Positions 1-8,830 of a DNA stretch of 64,000 nucleotides are shown piece after piece (positions within the stretch are counted from its first letter, which is position 1; every line of letters starts with the position of its first letter). The translations under genes were made by a program, and so were the position numbers. Source of the DNA: Dickeya poaceiphila (lineage in GTDB: Bacteria > Pseudomonadota > Gammaproteobacteria > Enterobacterales > Enterobacteriaceae); the NCBI RefSeq assembly GCF_007858975.2, contig NZ_CP042220.2, forward strand, positions 3,534,001 to 3,598,000, in the 5' to 3' direction. The notes beneath the pieces were generated by a model. The model was given only the letters and a program-made list of their open reading frames with translations, was not told the origin of the DNA and ran no database searches.

Positions 1-738
1 GTTGGCGATCAAGAGGGCTTGCAAAAGTGGATCAAAGCCAATAGCCAACTGCTGAAATCGACGCTGCCTGATGTGGACGGAAATTCGGTCTTGATGGCGC
101 TGATCAAGATGCATTATCGGTTTATGCAGAACATACCGATAAGGAAGCAAATGGTTCCACTTGAGCAGAAAAGCGAAATAGGTCGGTTCGAAACCATGTT
201 GGCACATTGGCGAGCGTTTATTGGGCAACTGGCTAAAGAGAGTCCTAAGCAGCTTAATATCCCCGACATTAAGGGACAAACCCCGCTGATGCTGATGGCA
301 GAGGACGGAGATACCACGCTAGTCTCCCTCATGCTGGAAGCCGGTGCCGATCCAGAAATACAAAGTAGTACAGGCGTGACGGCGCTACATTCGGCGATCA
401 AATCTGGAGTCGATAGTTGTGTGGATGCGCTACTTGATCACCCGTGTCGTCTAAATCATCTTACCGATGAGGGGCGATCACCACTGCATACGGCAAGTTG
501 GGCGGCCAATTTTCATGCTGTCAGGCGCTTGCTGCGACTGGCCCCCGAACTTGCATGGCAACGCGACTCACAGGGAATGACTCCTCTGGAGCTTGTTGAA
601 TACTTGATCGGAAACCCAGAAGCGCTAATTAAATTGGCTAATACACTGGCCCAAAATGGGCGACGCTGCGCTACCAGACAAGAGTTAGTCATGATCGCAG
701 ATTTGCTTGCACAAGCAACGCCAGTGTTACAGAAATAG
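1..738 (+). CDS. Ankyrin-repeat protein, 5' end outside window
   Basis: The frame is open from the first base of the window, so the true start lies upstream; the TTG at 19 is only an internal candidate. The visible part is about 245 residues. Its middle shows ankyrin consensus pieces: G-x-TPLMLMAEDGDTTLVSLMLEAGADPE, then TALHSAIKSG, then SPLHTASWAANFHAVRRLL and TPLELVEYL, giving about three to four repeats. Ankyrin repeats bind other proteins, but the partner cannot be named from sequence. No signal peptide can be assessed because the N-terminus is missing. The gene ends with TAG and is followed by a short hairpin and a convergent GST gene. Confidence 0.75.
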   Translation, partial: VGDQEGLQKWIKANSQLLKSTLPDVDGNSVLMALIKMHYRFMQNIPIRKQMVPLEQKSEIGRFETMLAHWRAFIGQLAKESPKQLNIPDIKGQTPLMLMAEDGDTTLVSLMLEAGADPEIQSSTGVTALHSAIKSGVDSCVDALLDHPCRLNHLTDEGRSPLHTASWAANFHAVRRLLRLAPELAWQRDSQGMTPLELVEYLIGNPEALIKLANTLAQNGRRCATRQELVMIADLLAQATPVLQK

Positions 739-775
739 CGCGAACCCAAAGGTGACGCTGTACTACTCAAAGCGA

Positions 776-796
776 CCCGCACCTGGAGGGTGCGGG
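776..796. terminator. GC-rich hairpin between convergent genes
   Basis: CCCGCACC (776-783) pairs perfectly with GGTGCGGG (789-796) around a 5-nt loop. It sits between the ends of the ankyrin gene and the GST gene. There is no clear U-tract on either side, so intrinsic termination is only suggested by position. Confidence 0.35.
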
Positions 797-837
797 CGAG
801 ATATTGATACTACAGCCGTTTTTGCAACGCTTGTTTC

Positions 838-1461
838 TCAGACCATACCATTATTCCCATGACGCAAAAATGCTGGTCGCTGATTCAAGCGCGTAAACCA
901 CGCGTCAATGGCAGGAACGTCGGGATGGGGAAACGGCGTCATTTTCCAGCGATTCACCGATAGCCCAAGCACCACATCTGCCAGCGTAAACGTCTTACCT
1001 GCCGCCCATGCACCGGTGCGCTGGAGTTGTTGTTCAAGAATGCCAATACAGTGGTTCCACTCTTTAATGCCTGCGGCAATCGCGTTTTGATCATTATAGG
1101 CTGGGTTCTTGCGCGCCAGAGCCGGGAAGGCATAACGCCAGGAATTGTTAAATTCGGTCGCCTGCCAATCCATCCAGTGCTCGACGTTAGCGCACGCCTG
1201 TGGTTCGTTGGGGAGCAGGTCATCTCGCCCGGCTTTGCGCACCAGATAGCGGCAAATCGAATTGGATTCCCACAGCACGAATTCATCGTCAATCAACACG
1301 GGCACCATGGCGTTTGGGTTCATGGCGCGAAAGGCATCGGTTTGTGTCGAGGCAAATCCACTACCGTAATCTTCCTGAACATAATCCAGTCCCGCTTCTT
1401 CGCAGGTCCAGAGCACTTTACGCACATTTATTGACGTCGTTTTGCCAAGTATTTTGAGCAT
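838..1461 (-). CDS. Glutathione S-transferase family protein
   Basis: Cytosolic GST-type protein of 207 residues, expected to conjugate glutathione to electrophiles or act as a glutathione-dependent reductase. The N-terminal thioredoxin-like half contains MLKILGKTTSINVRKVLWTC, the cis-proline region NAMVPVLID and the glutathione-binding WESNSICRYL. The all-alpha C-terminal half ends with LADVVLGLSVNRW and a final PAFLRH segment, which is normal for the family. The frame stays open upstream to a TTG directly after the MFS stop, but family homology begins at the ATG at 1461, so I chose that start. It lies 111 bp downstream of the MFS gene on the same strand and may be cotranscribed with it. Confidence 0.85.
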   Translation of the reverse strand: MLKILGKTTSINVRKVLWTCEEAGLDYVQEDYGSGFASTQTDAFRAMNPNAMVPVLIDDEFVLWESNSICRYLVRKAGRDDLLPNEPQACANVEHWMDWQATEFNNSWRYAFPALARKNPAYNDQNAIAAGIKEWNHCIGILEQQLQRTGAWAAGKTFTLADVVLGLSVNRWKMTPFPHPDVPAIDAWFTRLNQRPAFLRHGNNGMV

Positions 1462-1572
1462 ACCTCGAATGTCCTTGCGTGTGGTGTCGTGTGGTTTTCC
1501 TAAGTCATCTCGCTTTACAGTGCGACTTGAGATGGAAAGCCAATTTTTATCGGGATGTTTCGTATTGGCCAA

Positions 1573-2817
1573 TCAATAATACTGCTGTTCTTCTTGAGTC
1601 CAGTAAAAAAGGCGGCGAAGCCACCAGATGAACAGTGCAAGTAAGGCTATTGCGCCAAGCACGGCAAAAGCCACGCTGTATGAATATTTCGTCGCAATAT
1701 TTCCCGCTAGCGCGGGGCTGAATGCAGCACCGATACCTTGCAACAGCATGACAAAGCTCTGCCCGGCATTGGTATGTCCGCTACCTTCCAACAACTTAAC
1801 AATATAGCCGGGTACCGCCACGCCCAGAAGCCCCGCAGCCACACCATCCAATACCTGAACCGGTATCATAAAAAGCGGCCCGGCGGATGCGCAGGCCAGC
1901 GCGGCACGCAGCGGTAGCACAATTAACGCAGCCGTAATCAGCAGAGGGTAGCCATATTTTTCTGCCCTGGCGGCTGCAAATAAGGCTACCGGGATCATCA
2001 CCAGTTGCGAAATAATGACTGTCGCCGCCGCATAAACTCCCGCACTCATTTCCCCGCCGTCAGGCGTAGATGCCACACGCATACTTAGCATGGGCAATAG
2101 GGCAGCGTTGGCCAGATGAAAGAGCATGAGTGTGACCCCGGTAATCATCACCACTGGGTTAGTGATAATGGCGGAAAGATTGGGGACAGTCGCGGAATTG
2201 CCACAACCGCTCAGCCCACGGGCTACACGGTTATCGATATCATTATTTCGGATAGCAAAAACGGCTATCGTTGCACATATCGCCATACCGGTCATCAGGA
2301 TAAAGATGACATCGGTTCCCCAATACAACACCAGAGCGCCAGCTAACATCGCGGCACTCATGTTTCCTGCGTGATTAAACGCCTCGTTCATTCCCATCTG
2401 ACGGTTAAACCCTGAAGGGCCAGTTAACCCAAGCGTAATCCCTGTTAGCAGGGGCGCAATAAATGCGGCGGACATCCCTGTTATAACTTGTGAAAAACCA
2501 ACAATATAAATATTCGGAAAATACCAGAGTAACAGTGTCGCGGTGGTTATGAGTACGCAACAAGCGACGAGTATCAGTCTCTTATTTCGGGAAGCGTCAG
2601 CAACCAGTCCAGAAGGCATGGTGGCAACCAGCCCCGCCAGACCGCCGGCAGTCATAATCCAGCCAATGTTATCGGTTCTCCAGTGATGTTCAGTGAGAAA
2701 AATCCCCAGAAAAGGGCCAAGTCCGTCCCTTACATCAGCCATAAAAAAATTCACTAAACACAGTGCCTGGAGTGATCGTAAAGGCATGGAAACCCTGTTT
2801 AAGTCGTTAACCATCAT
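1573..2817 (-). CDS. Major facilitator superfamily transporter
   Basis: A 414-residue inner-membrane protein with about 12 hydrophobic segments, typical of an MFS carrier using the proton gradient. The N-terminal half has the loop motif GLVADASRNKRL, a variant of the MFS motif A between helices 2 and 3, and a later IGLTGPSGFNRQMGMNEAFNHAG stretch that is recognisable in a group of small-molecule MFS exporters. The start MMVNDLNRVSMPLRS precedes the first helix. The substrate cannot be assigned. The same-strand GST gene follows closely downstream, which would fit export or detoxification of a xenobiotic, but that link is inference. Confidence 0.85.
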   Translation of the reverse strand: MMVNDLNRVSMPLRSLQALCLVNFFMADVRDGLGPFLGIFLTEHHWRTDNIGWIMTAGGLAGLVATMPSGLVADASRNKRLILVACCVLITTATLLLWYFPNIYIVGFSQVITGMSAAFIAPLLTGITLGLTGPSGFNRQMGMNEAFNHAGNMSAAMLAGALVLYWGTDVIFILMTGMAICATIAVFAIRNNDIDNRVARGLSGCGNSATVPNLSAIITNPVVMITGVTLMLFHLANAALLPMLSMRVASTPDGGEMSAGVYAAATVIISQLVMIPVALFAAARAEKYGYPLLITAALIVLPLRAALACASAGPLFMIPVQVLDGVAAGLLGVAVPGYIVKLLEGSGHTNAGQSFVMLLQGIGAAFSPALAGNIATKYSYSVAFAVLGAIALLALFIWWLRRLFYWTQEEQQYY

Positions 2818-2933
2818 GGTTTATGCCTTCCAGGCGTTGGCGGTATGTGCCGTATCCCGAAGGCGTTCCGTCACGTATTTCAACTGGGCAAACAATCGAC
2901 TGACAGAGAAAAGATATATAAATCAAATCCATA

Positions 2934-3187
2934 TGTAGAACCCTCTGAATTTAGTCTTATCGATTAATCTCGTTTCCTGATTAAAGTATAACCAATGAAA
3001 ATTTACCATGAAGAAAGCGCGTTACACTCAAGCGCAGAGGCTGCAAGTCCTGAAAGCGGTTAAAGGTGGAAGCAGTCGCTCCCATTAAGTGAAAAGCCCA
3101 CTATGGTGGCATGGAGTCTTCTGACATCAAGCGCATATTTAGTTGAAGATCCTCATTGGCGGTGACACTAAAAACCGGAGAGACACA
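2934..3187 (+). mobile_element. Internally deleted IS3-family relic
   Basis: This 254-bp segment matches both ends of the complete IS at 61897-63096 but lacks almost all of its interior. The left end keeps TGTAG and CTGAATTTAGTCTTA. An orfA start at 3008 reads MKKARYTQAQRLQVLKAVKGG, then jumps to YGGMESSDIKR (3103-3136). The right end keeps GATCCTCATTGGCGGTG and ACTAAAAAC, which form the orfB terminus and right inverted repeat. No target duplication is visible. It cannot encode transposase and could only move in trans. Confidence 0.75.
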
Positions 3188-3404
3188 GCTCATTATGATT
3201 TTTTCCGCGCAGCATCCCTGATGCTATTTAGATTGAGCCTTTTATATTCAGCCTTGCGCCCGTCAGACAAGTCTGAAATTGCTAACCTGTAGCCACACGT
3301 ACAGACATAAACATGGCAAGTGTCGCCTGGTTGCGTTAGATAGCTGATACGCTATCTGCCCTGAAGTCATATCGGCAGGTCCAACATTGCAAGGGGAACA
3401 ATTC

Positions 3405-3866
3405 ATGGCAACAGAAGAACGTTTGGCATTATTGAAGCGAATCGATGAATGTTATGAGGCAGTGAACGGTAAGAGACTCTTTTGTCCTGAAAGTATCGAA
3501 GACCGTTATCTGTGGCTAGATCAGCAAGCGCCTTATAGCATTCTGGCTCATGGGAGCGGAACTGACCCTATCTTTATCTATGCCAATAACTGTGCTTTAC
3601 GCTGTTTCAAGTATAGCCATGAAGAGATACTACGACTGCCGTCTCGACTTAGCGCATCGCCGTCGGATCGCGCTGAACGTCAGAGATTACTCAATATAGC
3701 CGCCCGTGACGGAATTGCTAAAAATTACACCGGCCCACGCGTGGATAAGCACGGTAATTTCTTCACTATTTATGATGGAGAGGTGTGGCAGCTAGGTTAC
3801 AACAGCGACAACGTCTGGGGGCAAGCGGCATTATTCTGGCCGGTTCCTCATAGTGAGAGACCATAA
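3405..3866 (+). CDS. MEKHLA (PAS-like) domain protein
   Basis: A 153-residue cytoplasmic protein consisting of one MEKHLA-type domain, a fold related to PAS sensors. Recognisable parts are the ESIEDRYLWLDQQAPYSILAHG region, then DPIFIYANNCALRCFKYSHEEILRLPSRLSA, and a C-terminal NFFTIYDGEVWQL stretch before GQAALFWP. The ATG at 3405 has a strong Shine-Dalgarno (AAGGGGA, 7 nt upstream), so I reject the upstream TTG at 3387. MEKHLA proteins occur in plants and bacteria and are thought to bind a small ligand, but the ligand is unknown. It stands alone, with an IS relic upstream and a divergent-style hairpin region downstream. Confidence 0.8.
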   Translation: MATEERLALLKRIDECYEAVNGKRLFCPESIEDRYLWLDQQAPYSILAHGSGTDPIFIYANNCALRCFKYSHEEILRLPSRLSASPSDRAERQRLLNIAARDGIAKNYTGPRVDKHGNFFTIYDGEVWQLGYNSDNVWGQAALFWPVPHSERP

Positions 3867-3964
3867 ACTCAATGATGAATTGGCTTTTTTCGCTATGTCC
3901 ACTCCAGTAACGGATAAATACAGGTACATTCCAGACGAAACTAACGACTCGCCTGCTCACGCTT

Positions 3965-4017
3965 GCCGGGTAAGGCACGTTGGCGTGTGGTACAAATCAC
4001 ACGCCCTGCTGCCCGGC
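3965..4017. repeat. Large imperfect palindrome upstream of the MerR gene
   Basis: GGCGTGTG (3982-3989) pairs with CACACGCC (3998-4005), and an outer GCCGGG (3965-3970) pairs with CCCGGC further out. There is no U-tract. It could end transcription of the MEKHLA gene, or be an operator for the regulator that starts 64 bp downstream. Confidence 0.45.
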
Positions 4018-4080
4018 GCTTCATTCAACACCAAAATGTTCGTAGTATATCAAGTAAAATAATCTCCAGCGGACACTCCC

Positions 4081-4809
4081 ATGCCTTACTCCATCGGCGA
4101 ATTTGCCAGACTCTGCGGTATTAATGCCACCACACTCAGGGCATGGCAGAGCCGCTACGGTTTGCTTAAACCACTGCGAACTGATGGCGGGCATCGTTTG
4201 TATAGCGATGCGGATGTTCAGCAGGCGCTGAAAATTCTCGACTGGGTAAGAAAAGGGGTTCCCGTTAGCCAGGTCAAACCGCTTCTGGAACGTCCAGAAA
4301 CATTACGGAGCAACAACTGGGCAACGTTACAGGAAACCATGCTCCAGCGCCTCAAAGAAGGACGCATTGAATCACTGCGCCAACTTATCTACGACACAGG
4401 CCGCGAGTATCCCAGAGTGGAATTGGTCGATGAGGTGCTACGCCCACTACGAAGCAAAATGTCAGCAAATATTCCCACCATGATGACGCTGCGTGAGGTA
4501 TTAGACGGGATTATCATTTCCTACACCTCATTTTGTATTGAAGGTGACAGAAAAGCCCCTGGAGATAATTATCTGATCTGTGGCTGGCAATTAACCGACC
4601 CCTGCGAAATTTGGCTGGAAGCGCTTAAACGAACCGGGCAGAGGCACCGCATTAGTGTGCTTCCACTCTCCCCTGCCGTGCTCGCCCCGGAAGTGTTCCC
4701 AGAGCGCCACTGGTTGTTGGTAACAAGTGGGAAAGTAACGACGGCGAGAAAAGAGCAAATCGAGAAGTGGCGCGAGCAGGTGGCGTCTTTGGAAATTATC
4801 TTCCTATAA
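4081..4809 (+). CDS. mlrA: MlrA-like MerR-family transcriptional regulator
   Basis: A 242-residue DNA-binding regulator. The N-terminal winged helix-turn-helix is clear: YSIGEFARLCGINATTLRAW, then RYGLLKPLRTDGGHRLY, which is nearly the E. coli MlrA signature. The C-terminal 150 residues follow MlrA in length and layout (LDGIIISYTSFCIE, then LICGWQLTDPCEIWLEALKR). E. coli MlrA activates csgD and hence curli and cellulose matrix production. Here it lies just upstream of an AT-rich region and the pilotin/exported-protein array, so control of that array is possible but unproven. There is no metal-binding Cys cluster of the MerR type. The start ATG follows a weak ribosome site. Confidence 0.75.
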   Translation: MPYSIGEFARLCGINATTLRAWQSRYGLLKPLRTDGGHRLYSDADVQQALKILDWVRKGVPVSQVKPLLERPETLRSNNWATLQETMLQRLKEGRIESLRQLIYDTGREYPRVELVDEVLRPLRSKMSANIPTMMTLREVLDGIIISYTSFCIEGDRKAPGDNYLICGWQLTDPCEIWLEALKRTGQRHRISVLPLSPAVLAPEVFPERHWLLVTSGKVTTARKEQIEKWREQVASLEIIFL

Positions 4810-5442
4810 GCAATATCGATATATTAAGCGTAATATTTCCCCAATATCGAAAATGAGCTTTCCCCCTGCCTGTCGGAAAAAACCAAATAATAAGAAAATA
4901 AATTGTATTTCATTCAGATAAAATTAAAAAAAAGACACATCGAAAATTTGAAAACATTCCGAATGATAAAATAAATTGCATAAAAAAATTAAAAACTCGG
5001 CATTTAATAAGGTTATTAAGATATCTACAGCACTGTAGATTATTTGCACTCACTACTGAAAATCAAAAAATTAAACTCGCAACAAAACCATAATTTTTTA
5101 TTAAGACAAATCTTATGTAAATTAACGTCAGTGGTTGTAAATTCACCTAAACAAAGCCATTAAAAAATGACGCAATAAATATCTTTAAATTAGTCCCACA
5201 AGTTACAATGCTATTCATGAACCATGATTAATACATAGTAATACATGAGTAAAAATCAACATGAAAACAAAAAAGCCATTTATGACTTTAACTCTTAAAA
5301 TTCACCATTATAAAAATCATCAATATTAATTAACCAGACATTACAATTATCAATAAAAAAACAAACAAAAAAATCCGTTTACGTTTCACACACAAAACAT
5401 TAAATTAATTTCACTAAATAAATTTTGGAAAACGAGGCAGGA
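4810..5442. other. AT-rich intergenic region
   Basis: This stretch has no plausible gene and is strikingly AT-rich, with many A and T runs, unlike the flanking mlrA gene. Such DNA is typical of H-NS-bound, horizontally acquired promoters. It must contain the promoter of the pilotin gene at 5443, but many AT-rich hexamers fit and none can be singled out. Confidence 0.6.
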
Positions 5443-5841
5443 ATGAAGAGAAAAGTCGTGAATATAACAATGAATTTAACAGTAGCACTGACGCTTGTTC
5501 TATCTGGATGCACAACAAAAATACCTATTCAAAACAAAGATGAAAACGCTCATACAACTGAAAACATTGAAAATATGTCCTCCGCTATCGCTGGACTTAA
5601 TTACTTAAAGCACCAATGCGGATATCAGGGTTTAGGTACGGAAGACAACATCATCAACAGGGTTATGATTCTCGCCAGTAAGAAATGGGGCACGACCTTT
5701 GATGCGGAAGAAAAAGATAACATTACCCGTTCCAGCCGGGAGCGTTATAACACCCTCATGGAGAATTATCACGACAGTAAAGGCTGCGGCGTGTTGACCA
5801 GAAGTCTTCAGGAAATTACAAGGCAGGGTTTTGCCATATAA
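5443..5841 (+). CDS. gspS: PulS/OutS-like T2SS pilotin lipoprotein
   Basis: A 132-residue predicted lipoprotein. The N-terminus ends in the lipobox VLSGC with the lipidated Cys at residue 23. The mature part matches the layout of PulS/OutS pilotins: SSAIAGLNYLKHQC (Cys59), an ILASKKWGTTFD helix, SSRERYNTLMENY and SKGCGVLTR (Cys115), with two cysteines placed to form the family disulfide. Pilotins bind the secretin C-terminus and carry it to the outer membrane, so GspD at 17926-20028 is the expected client. The start is the ATG at 5443, with GAGG 5 nt upstream. The assignment is by pattern, not by search. Tails of this gene recur in each downstream repeat unit. Confidence 0.65.
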   Translation: MKRKVVNITMNLTVALTLVLSGCTTKIPIQNKDENAHTTENIENMSSAIAGLNYLKHQCGYQGLGTEDNIINRVMILASKKWGTTFDAEEKDNITRSSRERYNTLMENYHDSKGCGVLTRSLQEITRQGFAI

Positions 5842-6027
5842 CACCCGCTTAAATATCATTCCAACCTGCAGGGGAAATAAATTCTAAAGACGCTTAATCT
5901 GTGTACCTTTTAGTTTTTCTATCATGCCAGCGAACATCGCAGGCAGGCATATTTCTGGGCAACGCCTATTCCTGAAATATTACTCCTGACGATAACGCGG
6001 GTGACATATTAAATATAGTGATTGAAT

Positions 6028-6798
6028 ATGGTGATTACGATGATCCTAAAGAAACGATTCATTAAATGGCTGTGCTTACCCATTGCCATCAGCATGGCGA
6101 GTATTCCCTCATCTTATGCGCTTAACAACGAGCAATACAAAATGCTCGTATACGGTGCAGCTGCTGCGGGGGCATGGGCTGGCTGGGGAACATTAAATTC
6201 GGTGCTGAGTTATGTCACCAGGGGCAGCGGCACGATAACTGCAGGTGATTCCGCAAATATAGTGGCAACCCTCTGTGGCGCAACGGCTGCGTCCACCGTC
6301 AGATTATGGAGTCCTGAAACCGACCCAGTCAATGCGGGGAATATTGTAATGGCCGCCACCAAAGCGGGTGCCGTTGTAGGCGTGGCAACAACCTGTCGCT
6401 GGGCAACTTATGGCGCTATAAGCGGATATTACCTTATAGCACAACGTAACACCAAGAATCTAGACAGCATGCACAGAAGACGTCTTTATCATGATGCAGA
6501 AGTGGTAGCCATACTGCGAGACGACCTGGGAAAAAAGATTGATTTCGCGGCGGCCAAATCCCGGGACTATCATAACACGACTTTTCTCTATAACTATAGG
6601 TGCCTGAACGCGGTTGTATTGACTAAGTATTGCTATGACTTAGAATATAAGAAATTAGAACAGCAGCAAGCATCAGATGCAGCAGTCCTTGCCGCCAAGC
6701 AGGCAGCATGGGATCTTGCCAATGCCGTCTTGAAGATTGCAGCTGATGAGGGTGATGAATCAATCTCATCACGCAGTATGGCTCCCCGGCCTAGCTAA
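6028..6798 (+). CDS. Exported four-Cys protein, array copy A
   Basis: A 256-residue protein of a family I do not recognise. It has a clear Sec signal peptide (KKR, a hydrophobic core, cleavage after PSSYA). The mature part begins with a Gly/Ala/Trp-rich segment (YGAAAAGAWAGWGTLNSVLSYV), then TLCGATAA, TTCRWA, an Arg/Asp-rich middle, YNYRCLNA and a TKYCYDLE motif. The four cysteines suggest two disulfides formed in the periplasm. The C-terminal helix AAKQAAWDLANAVLKIA is followed by a PRPS tail. The ATG at 6040 has a better ribosome site (GGTGA, 5 nt away), so the protein may begin at MILKKR. The position between a pilotin gene and a T2SS operon makes T2SS export a reasonable but untested idea. 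Confidence 0.8.
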   Translation: MVITMILKKRFIKWLCLPIAISMASIPSSYALNNEQYKMLVYGAAAAGAWAGWGTLNSVLSYVTRGSGTITAGDSANIVATLCGATAASTVRLWSPETDPVNAGNIVMAATKAGAVVGVATTCRWATYGAISGYYLIAQRNTKNLDSMHRRRLYHDAEVVAILRDDLGKKIDFAAAKSRDYHNTTFLYNYRCLNAVVLTKYCYDLEYKKLEQQQASDAAVLAAKQAAWDLANAVLKIAADEGDESISSRSMAPRPS

Positions 6799-6954
6799 GA
6801 TTTGCAGAATTAAACAACAGAATTTTCTATCAGAAATATATTTTACTCAGGTAAAAACGATTACTGCCACTAGCGAATAGGCTGCTCTTGCATGACTGCT
6901 GGCGGTAATGCAATTGATATAAAAGACCAGGGGTAGGATTCTGTAAAAATAAAA

Positions 6955-6990
6955 AATGCCAGTCAGTCAAGCAATCGACTGACTGGCATT
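6955..6990 (-). terminator. Hairpin with minus-strand U-tract, unit A
   Basis: AATGCCAGTCAGT pairs with ACTGACTGGCATT (13 bp, about 10-nt loop). Read on the minus strand the stem is followed by TTTTTTATTTTT, a good intrinsic terminator. On the plus strand it is followed by AATCAAC, so it is weak for the gene just upstream. Confidence 0.7.
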
Positions 6991-7090
6991 AATCAACATT
7001 ATCAATAAAGTTGTGATTATCGGCAATGTAAAATAGAAAACAGCCTTTACCCAATAAGAAAAATAATACTATTCATACGACCAAAAACAT

Positions 7091-7186
7091 CATAACACTC
7101 TGATTGAAAACTATCGAGGCAGTAAAGGCGGCGGCGTGTTAACCAGAAGTTATCAGGAAATGACAAGGCAGGGCTTTGCCATATAA
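7091..7186 (+). pseudogene. Pilotin-gene tail relic, unit B
   Basis: This is an open 31-codon fragment matching the last residues of the pilotin at 5443-5841: HNTLIENYRGSKGGGVLTR, then QEMTRQGFAI and a stop. The pilotin cysteine in SKGCG has become Gly. It has no start or signal peptide. It marks where the duplication unit begins. Confidence 0.75.
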
Positions 7187-7373
7187 CACCCGCTTAAATA
7201 TCACTCCAACCTGCAGGGAGAAATGAATTCTAAAGACGATTAATCAGTGTACCTTTTAGTTTTTCTATCATGCCAGCGAACATCGCAGGCAGGCATATTT
7301 CTGGGTAACGCCTATTCCTGAAATAATACTCCTGACGATAACGCGGGTGACATATTAAATATAGTGATTGAAT

Positions 7374-8241
7374 ATGGTGATTACGATGATCCTAAAGAAA
7401 CGATTCATTAAATGGCTGTGTTTACCCATTGCCATCAGAATGGCGAGTATTCCTTCATCTTATGCGCTTACCGGCGAGCAATACAAAATGCTCATATATG
7501 GTGCAGCTGCTGCGGGGGCATGGGGTGCCTGGGGGACGTTAAATTCGGTGCTGACTTATGTCACCAGAGGCGACCACACAATAACCACAGCTGATGGCGC
7601 CAATGCAATTGGCACCATCTGTGGCGCAACGGCTGCGGCCACCTTCAGATTATGGAATCCTCCCACTGACCCAGTCAGTGCGGCGAATGTTGTAATGGCC
7701 GCCACCAAAGCGGGTGCCATTCCGGGCGCGGCAACAGCTTGCCGTTGGGTCAGCAACGCATTTCTACAAATATACTTCACCGAAGCTCAAAATAGCGGCA
7801 GAAGGCTCAGCACCACACAAAGAAATCGTCTTTCCGCTGATGCAACGAGGGTAGCCATGTTGCGGGATCAAGTAGGGGCCAAAATTGATGCTGCAGGTCC
7901 CAAAATCCGGGCTGCCAATAACGCTACGTTCATCTATAACTATAGGTGCCTGAATGCAATTGGAGTAACTAAATAGCTTCTCATAATAGCGCTACACTTG
8001 TGAGAGATGACATCCCGCCAGCCTTGGAGCCGCACAATGATAAGTGGAGCATTAATGCGAGAAGCTATTTAGATATTGCTATGACTTAGAGTACGAGAAA
8101 TTAAGATTGCAGCAAGAAGCAGATGCAGCAACCCTTGCCGCCAAGCAGGCAGCATGGGATCTTGCTAGCGCAGTACTGGCAGTTGCAAATGATGAGCATC
8201 AGGCTATTAATGGTGAACACTTTGGCCAACGCCCTGGCTAA
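7374..8241 (+). pseudogene. Exported four-Cys protein, array copy B, interrupted
   Basis: This copy reads intact from the signal peptide (IRMASIPSSYA) through TICGATAA, TACRWV and YNYRCLNA, then meets a TAG at 7974-7976 supplied by a 104-bp palindromic insertion (7969-8072). Beyond the insertion the original frame resumes as YCYDLEYEKLRLQQEADAATLAAKQAAWDLASAVL and ends QRPG plus stop at 8241. The product would be a 200-residue protein lacking the fourth cysteine and the conserved C-terminal helix. No other lesion is visible, so the disruption looks recent. Confidence 0.85.
7969..8072. mobile_element. MITE-like palindromic insertion
   Basis: This 104-bp element has perfect 14-bp terminal inverted repeats, CTAAATAGCTTCTC and GAGAAGCTATTTAG. 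The imperfect pairing runs on for about 33 bp, as GCTACACTT faces AAGTGGAGC. It is absent from copies A, C and D at the same site. It has no coding capacity. The exact target duplication is unclear because the flanking TA-rich bases overlap the inverted repeats. Confidence 0.75.
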
Positions 8242-8411
8242 AGTTTGCAGAATAAACAACAGAATTTGCCGTCAGTTATACATAATCTTTAAGCAAAAGC
8301 CATTGTTGCCGCTAGAGCAGGTTGTTTGTGTATGACTGCTGGCGACAGCGGAGCTGATATAAAAATGAAATTAATATAAAAGACCTGGGGTAGGATTCTG
8401 CAAAAATAAAA

Positions 8412-8447
8412 AATGCCAATCAGTTAAGCAATTGACTGACTGGCATT
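8412..8447 (-). terminator. Hairpin with minus-strand U-tract, unit B
   Basis: This is the second copy of the repeated AATGCCA...TGGCATT hairpin, with one A-C mismatch in the stem. The minus-strand side is followed by a T-rich run ending in TTATTTTTG. Confidence 0.6.
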
Positions 8448-8547
8448 AATCAACATTATCAATAAAGTTGTGATTATCGGCAATGTAAAATAGAAAGCAG
8501 CCTTTACCCAATAAGAAAAATAATACTATTCATACGACCAAAAACAT

Positions 8548-8643
8548 CATAACACTCTGATTGAAAACTATCGAGGCAGTAAAGGCGGCGGCGTGTTAAC
8601 CAGAAGTTATCAGGAAATGACAAGGCAGGGCTTTGCCATATAA
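8548..8643 (+). pseudogene. Pilotin-gene tail relic, unit C
   Basis: This matches the relic at 7091-7186 base for base as far as I compared, and ends with the same ATATAA. It supports duplication of unit B into unit C, or the reverse. Confidence 0.75.
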
Positions 8644-8830
8644 CACCCGCTTAAATATCACTCCAACCTGCAGGGAGAAATGAATTCTAAAGACGATTAA
8701 TCAGTGTACCTTTTAGTTTTTCTATCATGCCAGCGAACATCGCAGGCAGGCATATTTCTGGGTAACGCCTATTCCTGAAATAATACTCCTGACGATAACG
8801 CGGGTGACATATTAAATATAGTGATTGAAT

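Larger units (their letters stand above)
6799..7373. other. Intergenic leader of array unit B
   Basis: No complete gene lies here. It contains a hairpin at 6955-6990, a pilotin-gene tail at 7091-7186, and a leader (7187-7373) nearly identical to those of units A and C. The same arrangement occupies 8242-8830 and 9593-10148. The promoter of each exported-protein gene must lie in this repeated leader. Confidence 0.7.

Noticed and set aside
3853..4062. Open frame after the MEKHLA gene
   Set aside because: It overlaps the gene end, has no ribosome site, contains the palindrome and matches nothing recognisable.
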